Of a DNA stretch of 64,000 nt, positions 49,734-62,177 are shown one piece after another; position 1 is the stretch's first letter; every line of letters starts with the position of its first letter. This DNA comes from Ulva prolifera. Lineage: Eukaryota; Chlorophyta; Ulvophyceae; Ulvales; Ulvaceae. The notes below the pieces were generated by a model. The model searched no databases. It was not told the origin of the DNA and worked only from the letters and a program-made list of their open reading frames with translations. A program made the translations under genes and the position numbers. The DNA is taken from NCBI GenBank assembly GCA_023078555.1, contig CM041196.1, positions 6,707,985-6,771,984 of the forward strand, read 5' to 3'.

Positions 49734-49852
49734 TCCTCAACCCAATGGTTGGACAATGGTTGAGCACAAGCTGGAGTGTTGCAAGTGTGTTTTGAGCCTG
49801 CTTGAGCCTTCATGCTGCAAGTACATCTGCTTCATCAACCAGTGCCAAGTAA

Positions 49853-49892
49853 GCATTGATGTGCATTGATGTGCATTGATGTGCATTGATGT
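49853..49892 (+). repeat. Four copies of a decamer (GCATTGATGT)
   Basis: Perfect tandem repetition, four units; no function apparent. Confidence 0.95.
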
Positions 49893-51818
49893 GCTCACAC
49901 AGGAGGGAGGGGGCTCCGGTGGGGGCTCTGGCCCACCAGCTGCAGTGGGCATCCATGGACAGCTGATGATGAGGCAGAAGCCAGACACCAGCAGCCCTGC
50001 ACAGCCAACATGACACAGTGTTGTCCCCCACACTGATTGCGCCATACTGGTTGCGCCATACTGTTTGCGTGAGCCTTCAGCTGTCCCTGTGCTCATCAGG
50101 GTGCCCAGCTGTCGCTGAGCTTCTGGACCCACTGGTCCCTGCCACTTGTTCCAAGGGTGGTGTGAGAAGCAGCATCGCGCTGGCATGATATCTTAAGAGA
50201 TACGGAGAGTTGTCCACATCATCCACGAGGTACTGATGTGATCCGGTCAGCTGCATAAGATATCTGTTACGGAGATGCGTAATCACGAGCATGGGCTCAG
50301 TTCCAAGTCTCGTAGTTTCCAAGGTCGGTCAGGTTTTTTCTGAGGTGGCGCCGACCGGCCGCGGCCGCTACTCATTTCCGAGAGTCGCACCTTGTACACG
50401 TCAGCGGGCCTGACACATTCCGAAAGGACTCAGCTCGGCGGACTGCTGTACGCTGTCCGAGGCGATGCCCGCGGGCATGCCCGTGGGCGTTACTTATGGC
50501 TGGTGGGATGCAGGGGTGTGAGTTCATGAGCGAAATGCACTGTTTACTGCTACTGCGCGGCTGCACAACTTGAAGTCAACTCCAACACTGAGACCGCACT
50601 ATACCATCTCCTGCGGTGTGATCGGTGCGTACAGCTACTGTCAGTCATTGCAGCCATGAAGCATATGTAAAGTCTGGAAAGTGCTGTATGCCCGCTGTCT
50701 CTTCACGGACGGCTCCCGGCGTCCAGAGTGCTTGACAGCTTCGTGTGCGCGGTTGACATGCACAGATCCCAGGACAGAGCTTTCCATGCCATTGCCTGCG
50801 CGTGGTGGCAGCAACTGATAGTCAACTCTCTATGAATTGTGTTGGGCGCGTGGCAGCAGCCCTCTGTATCGGCGTTGTCAACGTACTGCATGCGCAGTGC
50901 TGTGCCGAACGAGTTCTTTTCGCGAGCGCCAGTGCCCCACGACGGCTTCCGAAACTCATACAGTATCTCGATTTTGAAGCATGGTAAGGTTTGCGATGTG
51001 CTCATGACGTTGGGTGTGTTCCGCAGACGGTCTACTCTCTGGAGCGCATGTTTACGTACGTTCTGCGCATTTTTTTAGTGCGTACCAACGATTCCGCAGG
51101 ATCTCGAGCTAAGATATAGCCCAACTAGAACCCTGCATGAGTTTGCGGCAGCTGGGTGCTGCAAGTCTTGTGCGATGTCGCGTTGTGTGATGGCTGTCGA
51201 CGTCGCGGCAGTGTTACCTGACACACAAAGTGCTGCCGGCGCTTGGTCACGCCGTGCCGGCTTGCGTATGGATGCAGCAGCGCCAACACCTACGCATACG
51301 TGCATTTTGGATGCTCTGCCAGTCACTGCGCGCAGCTGTGAGCGCTCGTGCGTGCGCTGCCGCGCCATGCTCCAGGCTCAGTTGAGGGCTCCGCAAATTC
51401 AAAAACCACTGCAGACACCACCATGCAATACAAACATAGCAGGCACTACATTGTTGTCATCGCTGCCCGAGGCCCGACGAATTTGAACGCCGGCGTTGCA
51501 CGGCTTGCTGACGTCACAGAACGATGTGGTTGGTGCAGAGGGCGATGTTCGCACCCCTGTGACACCAGTCAATAGCTACAGGATATTCGTGCGCAGCTGT
51601 ATCTGCCTCAAGTATGACCCGTGTGCTTACCTGCATCAATCGTTGAGTAATTCGTACCACCACTGCTCCAACACCTGTCACCACCGTGTCTCCAGGACCA
51701 CGCCAAAGAGGCAGCAAGCTCACCATTGTACATCCACTGAAACCAGCATCGTCCACAGGCTTGCTCACGCATCTCACATCCGTGAATTGTACAGGCACCT
51801 GCTAACTCCAAGGCCACA

Positions 51819-53353
51819 ATGGACTTCTCTCTCGCCCACATCAAGGAGCGCTACCAGGCGTCCATTGCGGACCGCCGGGTGAGCCTGCACGCCATCCTCG
51901 CCGAGATGCTCGGCACAGGCATCGTTGTCCTGGTCGGCACGTCGGCCGTGCAGTTCACCCGGGACGCCCTCGAGATTGCAAAGCTCATCACTCAAGCTCA
52001 ACACCAGAGTCCAACGCCCGTCAGCGATCGTGCGCCTCCCCGATCCCTGCATCCTGCCTGGATCTCTTGCTGTGCACCTCAGCCACGCATCCCCAGATAC
52101 CAGCCGCAGATTCAGACAGCTTGAAAGTGGCTGCGTCAGCAAAACTCGAGTTGTAGCACTGTGGGTTGTTTCACGAGCGTGGCAGTGGCATCCCTGGGGC
52201 GATTAGTCCCCAAGTGGCTGCACCTGCTGCTGGTCTGGTCTGTGGACAATGCGTGTGAGCAGTGCTCACTGAGCACACATAGGAAACATGCACAAGCTTC
52301 GGGTACTCCCTTTCTTTGCCACCTGCAGCTTTACTCAAGTGCACCACGCCGGAACAGTACCACGCCGCGGCCGCGGATGTAGGCCCAGGAATTCCCCATT
52401 TGCACAATCCTGCTACGGTGCTGCCTGCCGCTCTGGTGCTGTCCTTGCACCACGTGCCGTGACCACATGCTGCGCCATGTGCAGCGGTGGCGGTGCTGGG
52501 GATGCACCTCCTGTCGGCGATCGTGTTTGGGATGATCTACTTTGCGGTGATGTGCGCGACGCGGCACCACGGCGGGGCGCACCTCAACCCCGCCATCACC
52601 CTCGCCTCGTGCCTCGCCGGCGTCACGCCCGCCCTGCAGGCCCTCACCCTCATCATCTCCCAGGTGATCCTGCACTCCTCCTGCGTGACAGCTGTCTAGT
52701 TCCCACACCTCAACGCATGCGCCTTCCAGGGGGAAGCTTCGACCGAATAGTCTGGGGTTATGGTTGTCAATTCGGTCAATTAGGATTGATGTGCAATCTT
52801 TCAGAGGGTTGATAGGAACTTGAGCCTGCTGATGAGCGGCTTCATCACGAAGAATGGTACACCTCTCCGCGCTTTGTCCCCAGGCAATGTATGAAACGGC
52901 AGGCCAGTAATGTCAACAGTTCAGCCGTAGTGCTAGGCGATGCCGTCGACCCCATCAGCCACATGCCGAGGCAGGCTCACAGGCTGCCTGTCTAGAATAA
53001 AACAAACCAACAAACAACAAGAACCTGTTCCGGAAACATACGTGTGCGGGTGGCAGCACCGGCGGCTTAAGCTTGCATGACCACCCGCGTCCATCGCTCC
53101 GTCCCCATGCTCTCCACTCTGAAGCGCTCTCCGCTTGGTCCCATGGCCCCGCTCAGCAACTGCATCGCACGGCGGCACCAGGCGCGTGTGCACACAGTTC
53201 CGCCTGTGCAGATAATCGGGGCCATCGTGGCGTCAGGCATTGTGAAGGGCCTCGTGTATGACGACGAGCGCGAACACAGCTCCCTCGGAGGCAACGTGTA
53301 CGACGACACAAACCGCCCTGGTCTCACCAAGACCCGCGCCTTTGGCGGTACGC

Positions 53354-53388
<35 letters not shown>

Positions 53389-54987
53389 CCGCTGCAGCAT
53401 ATTCAACAGCCATTTGCTGCCATCATGTGGTAGCATAGCGTAGCTGCAGGCCTTAGAAGTCGCGCGCACACGCGACTGCCCACTTGTGCGATTTCTGTCG
53501 GGACACTCCTCCTTCGAGGCACCAATGACGCGTGATGCACGTCGAGAATGGACAGGGAGCTGGACCTACTTGACAGATGCAGCACAATCGTGTTGAACTG
53601 GCGACTTATTCATGAACTGGTCACCGGGTATGCGACTCCAAGCGGGACGCACCGAGCGCTTTGTGCGCTCCGGCCCGGCTGCTTCGGGCGACAAATCGTG
53701 GTTCTGCAAACTGTTTCAAAGCACCAAGCAGACTCGACATCGCTGTGCACCCAGCCGTGGTTGGTGCGGTGCATCCACGTGCGGTGCATCCACGGCTGTG
53801 CAATGCACAAACAGGCGCTGACACCCAACATACCACAGACACCCAAGCCACCGCATGACCGAGCACCATGTCGTCCCAGCCGGGGCTGCAATTGCAGCCA
53901 GCTCAGCTCAGGCTGCAGAGGCGCTGACATGGGGTGTGGGTGTGCTGCAGTCGAGGTGATCGGCACGTTTGTGCTCGCGTACGTCTTCCTGCAGGCCTTC
54001 GCGCACCCCCGCAGCGAGCACCGCGCCGTCGGGCCCCTCGCCGTCGGCCTCGCCTACACCGCCATCCTCACCGCCGCCGCGCCCTACTCCTCCGCGTCGC
54101 TCAACCCCGCCCGCACCCTCGGCCCCGCCGCCGTGGCCGGGGACGGCGACAGCCTCTGGATCTGGATCGTCGGGCCGCTCCTCGGTGCGCCCCGCCCGGC
54201 CGCGCTGCGTGCTGCGTGCTGCGTGCTGTGGCGTACTGGCCAGGCTGGGCCATGCACGTGTTTGTTGCCGAAGCGTGCTTGGCCTGCGGTGCCGATCCCG
54301 CGGGCGCGTGAAACTGCGTTTGCAGATGCAGTGTGAGGATCTGACTCATGACGGGCCGATGGGGTGTGAGGTGAAGATCGGCTGTGGGGCTGGCGTGTGG
54401 GTATGTATGTATGTATTTACAAAGGACAGAGGCCGGGCATGCAGCCGGTTCTCGGAAGCCACTCGCGAACCCACTCACTCATCCATGGCACTAGGCCGGG
54501 CACGACCTTGTACCACCGCCCCGCCAGAGTATCTTTGCATACACACACACATATCTATATACACCGGTCCCGGCCAGTCCGGTGTGGTCTCTGCAATCCT
54601 GGGTGGTCAAAGTCTCAATGCAGATGGCTGCATGTAACCGTGCATACACACATACATGCACGTAGCTACATGCACGGATTCCTAGCAATGGCTCGATGCC
54701 CGGCCTCTGTCCTCCGTAACTACATGCACGGAACTGGTGAATGAGTGGATTTGCAAGTGCATTCCGAGCAACGGCTCGCCGCCCGGCCTCTGTCCTTTCT
54801 AGCCACATACATGCATGCACACCATGAGTGGCGTGGGCGGCGTGCAGGAGCGGTGATCGCGGTGCCTCTGCACCTCATCTCGGTGACCGACCTGCCGGAG
54901 CTCGACAGCGACGGCCGCGTCGTGCGCCCCGGCGCCGTCGCCACCGAGTCCGGCAAACCCCAGGCCAAGCCCCTCGCCGTCGTCTGA
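51819..54987 (+). CDS. Aquaporin (major intrinsic protein)
   Basis: Exons 51819-52029 (donor uncertain), 52485-52663, 53212-53347, 53951-54184 and 54848-54987 join in phase to about 299 aa. Helix 1 is EMLGTGIVVLVGTSAVQF, and HLLSAIVFGMIYFAVM is the next. HLNPAITLAS is the first NPA half-helix. ALTLIISQ with IIGAIVASGIV is helix 3. Helix 4 (VEVIGTFVLAYVFLQ) and helix 5 (AVGLAYTAILTAA) are followed by SLNPARTLGPAA, the second NPA with the conserved pore arginine. WIWIVGPLLG with AVIAVPLHLI is helix 6. Both NPA motifs are intact, so it should conduct water or small neutral solutes across a membrane; subfamily and localisation are not determined. Intron 3 begins with a 41-base poly(C) run, and intron 4 holds copies of a dispersed repeat. 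Confidence 0.92.
53355..53395 (+). repeat. Poly(C) tract, 41 bases, aquaporin intron 3
   Basis: Starts eight bases inside the intron with donor at 53348; the longest homopolymer in the window. Confidence 0.98.
54418..54535 (+). repeat. Dispersed repeat, copy 1 (aquaporin intron 4)
   Basis: Begins AAAGGACAGAGGCCGGGCAT and continues with ACCCACTCACTCAT and CATGGCACTAGGCC. It matches 57733-57850 and, inverted, 54672-54806. Confidence 0.8.
54672..54806 (-). repeat. Dispersed repeat, two inverted partial copies (aquaporin intron 4)
   Basis: On the minus strand GGACAGAGGCCGGGC followed by a GAGCC core occurs twice in succession (from about 54805 and from about 54718). With copy 1 this makes a potential stem inside the intron. 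Confidence 0.8.
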
Positions 54988-56783
54988 AGCCCCGGCCCGC
55001 CCGCAGCCTGACGCGATGGCGGGTCGTGAGTCTGCAGATGGGGAGGCCTGTGGCCTCTGCAGCTGCAGCTGAGGAGTTTGCTGCCGGTTGCGGCATGCAT
55101 ACGTGAGAGCACGAGATCACGAATGTCGTCATGCCATTGATTCTGGCGACAGAAACACCACAGGGGCAGCCGCGCCTGCAGGTGGGCGGTGTGGCGGGAG
55201 GCCGCTCGGGGCCGTGTCTGCGGGGAGTTGATGGCGATTTGGCAGGCCTCGGTGCTGCTGCTGCCACTGGCACATCTCCTGGATATTTGTTCAGGTTTGT
55301 CCGTGCAGCAGTGGGGTAGGTCGCCGGGAGGTGCACGATGCGAGGTGCGGCTGCCTCTGTTTGTGATGCGGTCTGCGCGGAGAAGGAGCTGCTGTTTCGG
55401 TGATTGAGCAAAGGCAGTGGTTTTGGTGCGTGCTGGTGGCGGGTATTTGGCCCCGCAAATGTGAGCGATGTGGCTGTGGGGTCTGTGTTTGAGCGGTTTC
55501 TGTGGTTTGAGGAGGCCTTGTGGCTCAGAGGTTGTCAATAAATGTTATTTTCTGTTCTCAGGAACGTCAAAACTGTTTTCACTGGTGCGGATGAGGGATG
55601 AAAACTATATGGATGCCATGGAGTCGTGAGATGTGGGGGGAAATTGGGGTTTTGGAGAGGGTGTCCGTGGCAGTGGTCCTATCCAGGCTTGAGGCAAGAT
55701 TTGTGCACAGGTGGGGTTGGTTGAGACCAGACTGAGAATGAGTGGACGTTGTGTTTGGAGTATGATGGTGAAGAAATTGGCCGCCACAGGGAGCCCGTGT
55801 AAGCATCAATGGTAAATCTGTCTGCGGGAGCAGGAGCAACTGACTGTTCTTTGACATCAGCTGGTGTGCTGTTCTGTTGTCTGTCTGTTGCCTTCTGGGC
55901 ATGCTCATGAGCACAGGTGGGAAGGTGCTCTCCATGTGAGAGGTGACCAGTGTACACATCTGCAACATGGTCGGCTGCGGCGCACCGTCTCGATCAGCAG
56001 CTTCTTTGCACATCAGTAAGGGTCTTGTTGCATTTGCGCAGCTGAATGCAATTGCTTCTGTCAACGTCACTCATTGCAATTCCTGCGGTCATTTATTACG
56101 TCCTTACAGCATTTACACACTTGTTCTGATCCAGCGGCGTCGTTCAGCGATCTCCGTGAGCTGGCAGCTGCATGCCACGGTGCGCTGCTGCTTTGATCTG
56201 CCGTCAAGAAGTTCATGCTGTGGACACTTCTGGCGGGCTGTGGAACTTCAGGCATGAAGTTCAACAACTCCTTCTGACAACGAGTCCCCAACTTAGACCG
56301 ATGTCACATGATGCTGCAAAGTATGCATGTTTCACAAGTATTTCGGTTTGCTGGAACAGTATTTTGTGCCTTGTTTGGATCGATCGCAAACACACGCGTT
56401 CCGTACTCGCAGCGTCCCGGGCTGAGTCCACTCATCGCAATCAGGCCGAGAAGCTGCATTATATTGGTTTAATGTCATCTGCATTCAGCTGTACATGCAG
56501 GATGGCTTAAGACTCGTCACCTGCATCTGGTCATTAGCAGGCGCCCCGTGCCATGGTATTTGTTCATACAGTTGCGTTACTGATGCTGAATTAGATAGCG
56601 TCAGTCACACTACAGGCCAGCTGAAGAGGTTGCTAAAGGCTGTTGCCATTATGCAGCCCTGTTCCGCTATGGCGTGGACAGCGAATCAGATGCCCCAGGT
56701 CAATCGATCTCACGATATAAGGCCGTCATACTCGCCTTTAAGCCGATCAGTCTCGAAGGTCAAGATTAGTGTATATTCATTGC
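54988..56783. other. Intergenic, 3' flank of aquaporin, no gene seen
   Basis: AATAAA occurs at about 55537-55542, some 550 bases after the aquaporin stop, and might be its poly(A) signal. Frames on both strands lack motifs. Confidence 0.5.
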
Positions 56784-59700
56784 ATGACCGACGCAATGGC
56801 GTGCGCACCAGCGCCCTCTTCGGCTTGTTTCCAAGGTGCGTCGCCTTGTGAGCTGCGTGCTGAACATGTCCCTCGGCTGCGCAAAGACCATAGATGGCAC
56901 ATCAGCTCGACAGCATGTTGTAGGCAGGTGAATCCCGTTTCAGATTGCCCGCTGTATCCTGAGCTGTGGGAGCATCTGCGCATGCAAGGCATGCCAGATC
57001 AGCGATTACAAGTCAAAGATGTCCCTGGGAAAGGACGTGCGCTGATTGCCCAGACTCGAATAAACAAAGGTGAAAAGCTGCTCGAGGTCCGTTTCCATCT
57101 GTAGCTGTCATCACTGAGGTGGGGTTGCAGGTCGAAGTGCCACATCTGCCAGATTTCCTCGGCACAGTCCATGTTCAATCGACAATGAGATCTGGCCACT
57201 CAGATCATGAGTCAGTGTCTGTATCAGGTCGGATCGGCCACAGATGGGCCCAATAATACTCCAAGTCCGTGCAAGTTGTCCCTGCCAAACTATGTTGTGC
57301 ACTACCGTAATATGTACCCATGTGTATCGGCTTCAAAACCATTGCCAGCAGGGCCTCCAACAGCAGCACGCGTTGTTGCCTGTTCTTGCCGCCACTTGCA
57401 AAGTGTCCTGCACTTGGTGGTGCATCTGGGACCGGCAGGACACGCTGGTGACCACAGCCATATGCCACACCAGCTCACCGGTGACCACAGCCATGCCACA
57501 CCAGCTCACCGGTGACCACAGCCATGCCACCCCAGCTCATCACAACAGCAGATAGTGTGATGGCTGAAGCTGCACTGTCGCCACCACTGCATTGCAGGCG
57601 AAGCTCAACAGTACCATACACACGGCATTGCTCAGACGAATCCGGAACACAGCCTTGACTCACTCACCCCAACCTCCACACCAGGCACGTACATGAAGCC
57701 CATACTATAAACAACATTTTCACGACAGCTATATATAAAGGACAGAGGCCGGGCATCGAGCCGTCGCTAGGAACCCACTTGCAAGTCCACTCAGTCATGG
57801 CACTGGGCCGCGCACCATCGCCCTGCCGGTATATATATATACATATATCAAACAGCTGGTGTGCTATGTCTGCCTCGCCCCCTTCACTTATTTGTACACA
57901 TACCTGACAGCATTCTGCGCCACGGTAGCAACTTCCCACACCAACCACTGCCTGCGTCGATGCAGCCGCCACCAAGTTCAATGCTGGTCAACACAATGCT
58001 CTGGGTGTAACATCCTTGCAAAAGTATACATCAGTCCCCAACCATGCTCGTCGTGCAACTCCCCTCCAGCAAGCTAAGGTGCTGCAGGTTCCTCTCGCAT
58101 GCGCCCTCACGCCCGAGCGGGCCATCGCCGCGAGTCCTCTGCTCCTTCACATGACCGCTGCAAAACCCCTCCCAGACTGGACCACTCTCGCCGTCTTCAT
58201 CGCCCAGCTCCGCTTCCACCACAACCTCCCAAGAGCTGACCTATCCGATGAATCTGCGGGTCTATCACCAGCACCCGACTCGCAGCCTCGCCGCAGGGAC
58301 CCCCCGGAACCTTCCGCTATATCAGCGGGAACAGCTGCGGCGCCGGCCGCAGCGTCTGCGGATGATGGCGGAGGAGCGCTGGGGGGGCGAGGGGGCGGCT
58401 CAGGGCTGGACGCTGGGGCCGCGGCGGAGTGGCGGCCGTACGCGCTCGCGCTGCCGTGCGCGGCCGGGAACGTGCTGGAGTGGCCGGAGAACCTCCTGCG
58501 CGGCCTCGAGCACGCAACGGCCGGGGTACTGGCACGGGACGTGTGCAGGACCGCCGACGAGGCCTGGGAAGCGGTGCGTGGCTCCGCGTGTTGCCTCGCC
58601 CTCTTGCGTCTTGGGTCCGGCGCGCCTGTGCCCTCTCGTGTGAGGGTGGCTGTTGCGTTTCCATTGGTATGGATGCGGAGCGTTCCGGGCTGTCCTGTGT
58701 GGAGTCTTGTCGATCCCTCCGCAGGAGTTTCGTGTCTAGAGTGCCGCTGCATGCATGCGCGGGGGGGCTCCGCATACACCGCGCAGCCAGCCTGAGTGAC
58801 ACCGACACATCAGCCACCGGGCTGTAGGATAGCGGTAACGATGGCAGGTGGTGAGGTGTGGGTGAGTGCAGGTGGAGTTGCTGCTGCCGGCCGCGGTGGC
58901 TGCGGGGGTCTGCTGCGAGGGCGCACTCACCGCCGGCAGCTTCCGGTGTGCACCTCAGCCACGATCACCTGCACGCGAATAGTGTGCTGCTTCAGTACGT
59001 GCGCATACGCTTTGTGGATCTTCATTTCACAAACGTCCAATTGCGACTTCACAATTGAGTAGTTGTTGTCAATTCAACTTGACAGTCAATGCTGTTGATT
59101 GCGATGCCTCTGAGCATGCTTTGTGCCATACCACGGCCCGAGTAGTCTGTGCTCGCCTGCATGCCTCGGCTCACCCTATCGACACGTTCCCAACCGCACT
59201 CCATTCGTTCCGTGTACGCCGCCGCTCAGCACACAGCACGCAGCGTTGCGCAAATGCATCGCCCATCTGCACAAGATGGGTAGATGACCCTCTGGCCACT
59301 CCCGCCGATGATACAGCGCTCGAAGCGCTGGAAACAGGCAGCGTTCGCTGACCAGCTTCAGCGTCTCTCCCCTGTCTAGACATACACTTTCTTCCGCTCA
59401 CACCACAGTCCACGCCATCCACCGATGCGCGTGCAGTGCAGCCCTGGCAGTGGTGCTCTCCCGAATCATCCGCCTGCGTGACTCGCCGCCACTCGACTGC
59501 CTGCTGCCGTGGGCCGACTTTGCCAATCACGCCCCCAGCTGCACCTGCTTCTTCTCCCTGTCCACTGCAGCAGGCGCGGCCGCTGTGGTGGTGCGGGCAG
59601 AACGGGACTATATCGCGGGCGACGAGGCGGTTGTGTCGTACGGGGAGAAGGGATCGGGGGAGCTGCTGGTGGCGTACGGCTTCGTGCCTGCTGTAGGCAG

Positions 59701-61009
59701 CAACAGCCACGATGAGCATGGACTGCGGCTACAGGTGCGGAGCCCGCAATCCGGCTGGAAATTCACACTTGATCGTTGTTACACCGGCAGGAGCGGTGGC
59801 GCAGCTTGGTGTGTCCGTGCCGCAGGTGCGTGCATGTTGGTGGCTGCCCATAGTCGCCCTGAGCCTGCCTTTGCGGATGAAGAAAAGACTCAGCGCCGCT
59901 GACTTGGTGCAGGTGGCTGCCGACGACCCACACGCGGCAGCGAAGCGGGACGTGCTGGCGGAGCACGGCTTTGCTGCCGAGGAGGTGTTCCCAGTGCGCT
60001 GGGCGGGGTGGCCCGCGCCGCTGCTGCCGTACGCTGCCCTCGTCGCCTGCCGGTGTGCCTCCGCTTCTAACCCCCCCCCCCCCCCCCCCCCCCCCTCAGC
60101 TCTGACCACTGTCATCAAGCGCGCATCAGGTGCTGAGGTCGCCGACCCCTCTTCGGCCCGATGTGACGCTCCCAATGCGCCCTGTACCTGTCAGGTGCAT
60201 GGTGTTTATTATATGGTCTCTCAGAGCCTGGAGCTTGTGCGTGTAGCCAGATCAAGCTTCGCAGCAGCTGGCAGCTGGCAGCTGGTGAGTAGCTCCATGC
60301 CAGGAGGATAACTTTGCCTGCGGGGGCCGGTGTCGCGGGGAACCTGACACACACAACAGGCGGCGCCAGGATGGTGCTGAGAGGCAGCGCCAGCCACGCA
60401 CGCACCCACCCCCCCCCTGCCCTGCATGTGATGGCGAAACGTACCAGACACAAGTGCTCCGGGCTGTGTCTGAGGGAACAAATGGGCACTGACGGGCTCC
60501 GGAGGAGGGGGGGTGCAGGCCGCAGGACGAATCGGACGTGGCGCCGCTGGGGGCCATGCTGTTCGGCGAAGGCCAGTTCCCGGTGGTCGATGGCGCCGAC
60601 ACGCTGGCGGTCGCCAAGGCGGCGGTCGTGGGCGCACTAGAGGGCAGCCGGCGGCGGCTGTTGGTCGAGGGCGACGAGAACAAAGCGGCGCTGCTTGCCC
60701 GCGTCGGCCAGGGGGCGCTCCCAGGTGCGTCTGGCCTCTATCTTTCGGTGAGAGTCGTTGCGTAAGGGCAACCTGAACTGCAACGGTCCCCCCCACGGGA
60801 TGCACGAGAAGCGTTGACTGCTTTTCTGGCTGTGTCCAAGGGTGTCCGTAAGTGTGCTGGGGATATGCCTCAGGGGTACAGACATCCAGTCGGTGATTGT
60901 ACATGATGGCCTGGTGCTTTTGTGACAATTGTGTACTTGTGCAGCGCCCGCGGCTCTTTGCATTCCATCCTGTCATCTAGCATTGCATGCACATTCGCGA
61001 GCACAGTAA
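56784..61009 (+). CDS. SET-domain protein-lysine methyltransferase (Rubisco-LSMT/SETD3/6 type)
   Basis: Supported exons: about 56784-57088, 58088-58573, about 59437-59734, 59913-60052, 60519-60724, and a possible last one at 60943-61009 (TAA). The N-terminal SET part reads DVPGKGRALIAQTRINKGEK, joined in phase to LLE and VPLACALTPE. WRPYALALP is the next family landmark, then LPWADFANHAPSC (the catalytic NH motif) and DYIAGDEAVVSYGEKGSGEL with LVAYGF, the Tyr-containing SET core. GFAAEEVFPVRWAGWP starts the Rubisco-substrate-binding-like C-terminal domain. Such enzymes trimethylate lysines of plastid aldolase or Rubisco, or of actin and ribosomal proteins in animals; the substrate cannot be read here. 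The 5' start, an exon in 58574-59436 and the 3' end are unresolved. Exon 2 carries an unusual Ser/Pro/Gly-rich insertion of about 70 residues inside the SET domain. Confidence 0.85.
57447..57541 (+). repeat. Three-unit tandem repeat (about 31 bp) in SET gene intron 1
   Basis: Units start GGTGACCACAGCCAT at 57447, 57480 and 57511; each contains CCAGCTCA near its end. Confidence 0.9.
57733..57850 (+). repeat. Dispersed repeat, copy 3 (SET gene intron 1)
   Basis: Same family as 54418-54535, here followed by a (TA)n stretch at about 57831-57843, comparable to the CA/TA-rich end of copy 1. Confidence 0.8.
60071..60095 (+). repeat. Poly(C) tract, 25 bases, SET gene intron
   Basis: Starts 19 bases inside the intron with donor at 60053. 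Confidence 0.98.
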
Positions 61010-61019
61010 GCATATGCGC

Positions 61020-61262
61020 AACAGGATTAACAGCTACCCCCTCCATTTCAGGAGGTCGTGGGTTCGATTCTGCGTGCGCTTTGGGGAATCGAAACAGCCG
61101 TACGTGACCACCTCGCTTAGCACAGGAGGAGGCCCTATGAGTTGCGTACGGTCGTCTGAGGGGGGTTTCCCGGGTGTTTTACCCCTTCAGCATATGTGGT
61201 CCCGTTAACTCGGAGTTGTCAATGTCCAATAGCATACGGCTCAGTAAATTCAGATTCACTTT
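61020..61262 (+). mobile_element. tRNA-derived SINE-like element, copy 2
   Basis: The arm CCTCC/GGAGG around ATTTCA is followed by GTGGGTTCGATTCTGCG (B box), the shared body and the end ATTCAGATTCACTTTACA. The hairpin stem differs from copy 1 by paired changes, as expected of a tRNA-like arm. It starts about ten bases after the proposed stop of the SET gene, so it may supply part of that 3' UTR. Confidence 0.75.
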
Positions 61263-62145
61263 ACAACAGGTGATGTCCCGACCTTACAAAGGCCTTCGAC
61301 AGCGTTGCAGGTGAGGCCTTGTCTGCAAGGCAGTACATTGAGAGTGCACAGGCCTCGGTTCGAGTTCGGGAGAGGCAGATCATTGGCAGAAGCATACGAC
61401 TTGTGCAGGCCATGTAGGCCAGGCACCTGCTGCAGCCGACGCTCAGAAGCAGGAGGTACACAACAGGTCACAGCACTGGCGATGCCACCTGTTGTGGAGG
61501 TCCCATGTTTCAATACTGCTGTACACCAATCACTCCTGCATCAAGCCATCATTCCTGACATGATCCGGTAGCACCTTATCACAAAGGCTGGCCTGCTGGT
61601 AGTAGAAAGCAACCATACATTTCGAATGTGTGGACAAAACACAGCCGCTGCATTCACATGCACAGCCTCAAGTGGACACCAAGCACGACGTTGGTATCTG
61701 TGGCAGCACAAACACATCAAGGCACACAAAGTGTGCAGGAAAACACACCCGCCCCGTTCTGTTGCCTTCCCCTCCCCCCTGTGCACCAGCACTACTACGG
61801 TGCAGCACAGCTTGGCCGCCACACACATGGCACAGATGTCAAACACACCCTAGAAGAATACACTGCACATGCCGACAGCCCCTCTGCAGCCCCTCTGCAG
61901 GTCTGACTCTACGAGTCGCCGCGACCCACAGGCACGTGAATTCGTGCAACACGCCTCGCCCAGGCTGCCAGCCGCAGGCCCCCGGCCCAACACCCCTCTG
62001 CGGACTGGCGCAAGCCCACCTCTATTTTCATACTCGTAACAGACTACCACCGTCAACTGTAACCATCCTCCCACCGCCACAAATCTCTGCAGACCGGACC
62101 TCCAGCCTGCAGCACAATCTGATCCATTCTTCCCGTACACAAGCC

Positions 62146-62177
<32 letters not shown>

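Larger units (their letters stand above)
48353..51818. other. Long intergenic region with a SINE-like copy, no gene seen
   Basis: 3.5 kb with only short frames lacking motifs. It holds the minus-oriented SINE-like element (49492-49733) and a decamer array (49853-49892). Confidence 0.5.

Noticed and set aside
49660..49740. tRNA gene on the minus strand
   Set aside because: It has a B box and one hairpin but no acceptor or D-arm pairing, and the homology with 61020-61262 extends 170 bases past the tRNA-like part.
55579..56070. 163-codon minus-strand ORF
   Set aside because: Composition like translated intergenic DNA, no motifs, no splice-linked partner exons.
61305..61380. Second tRNA gene (GGTTCGAGTTC present)
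   Set aside because: I could not fold a cloverleaf; only the B-box-like segment is convincing.
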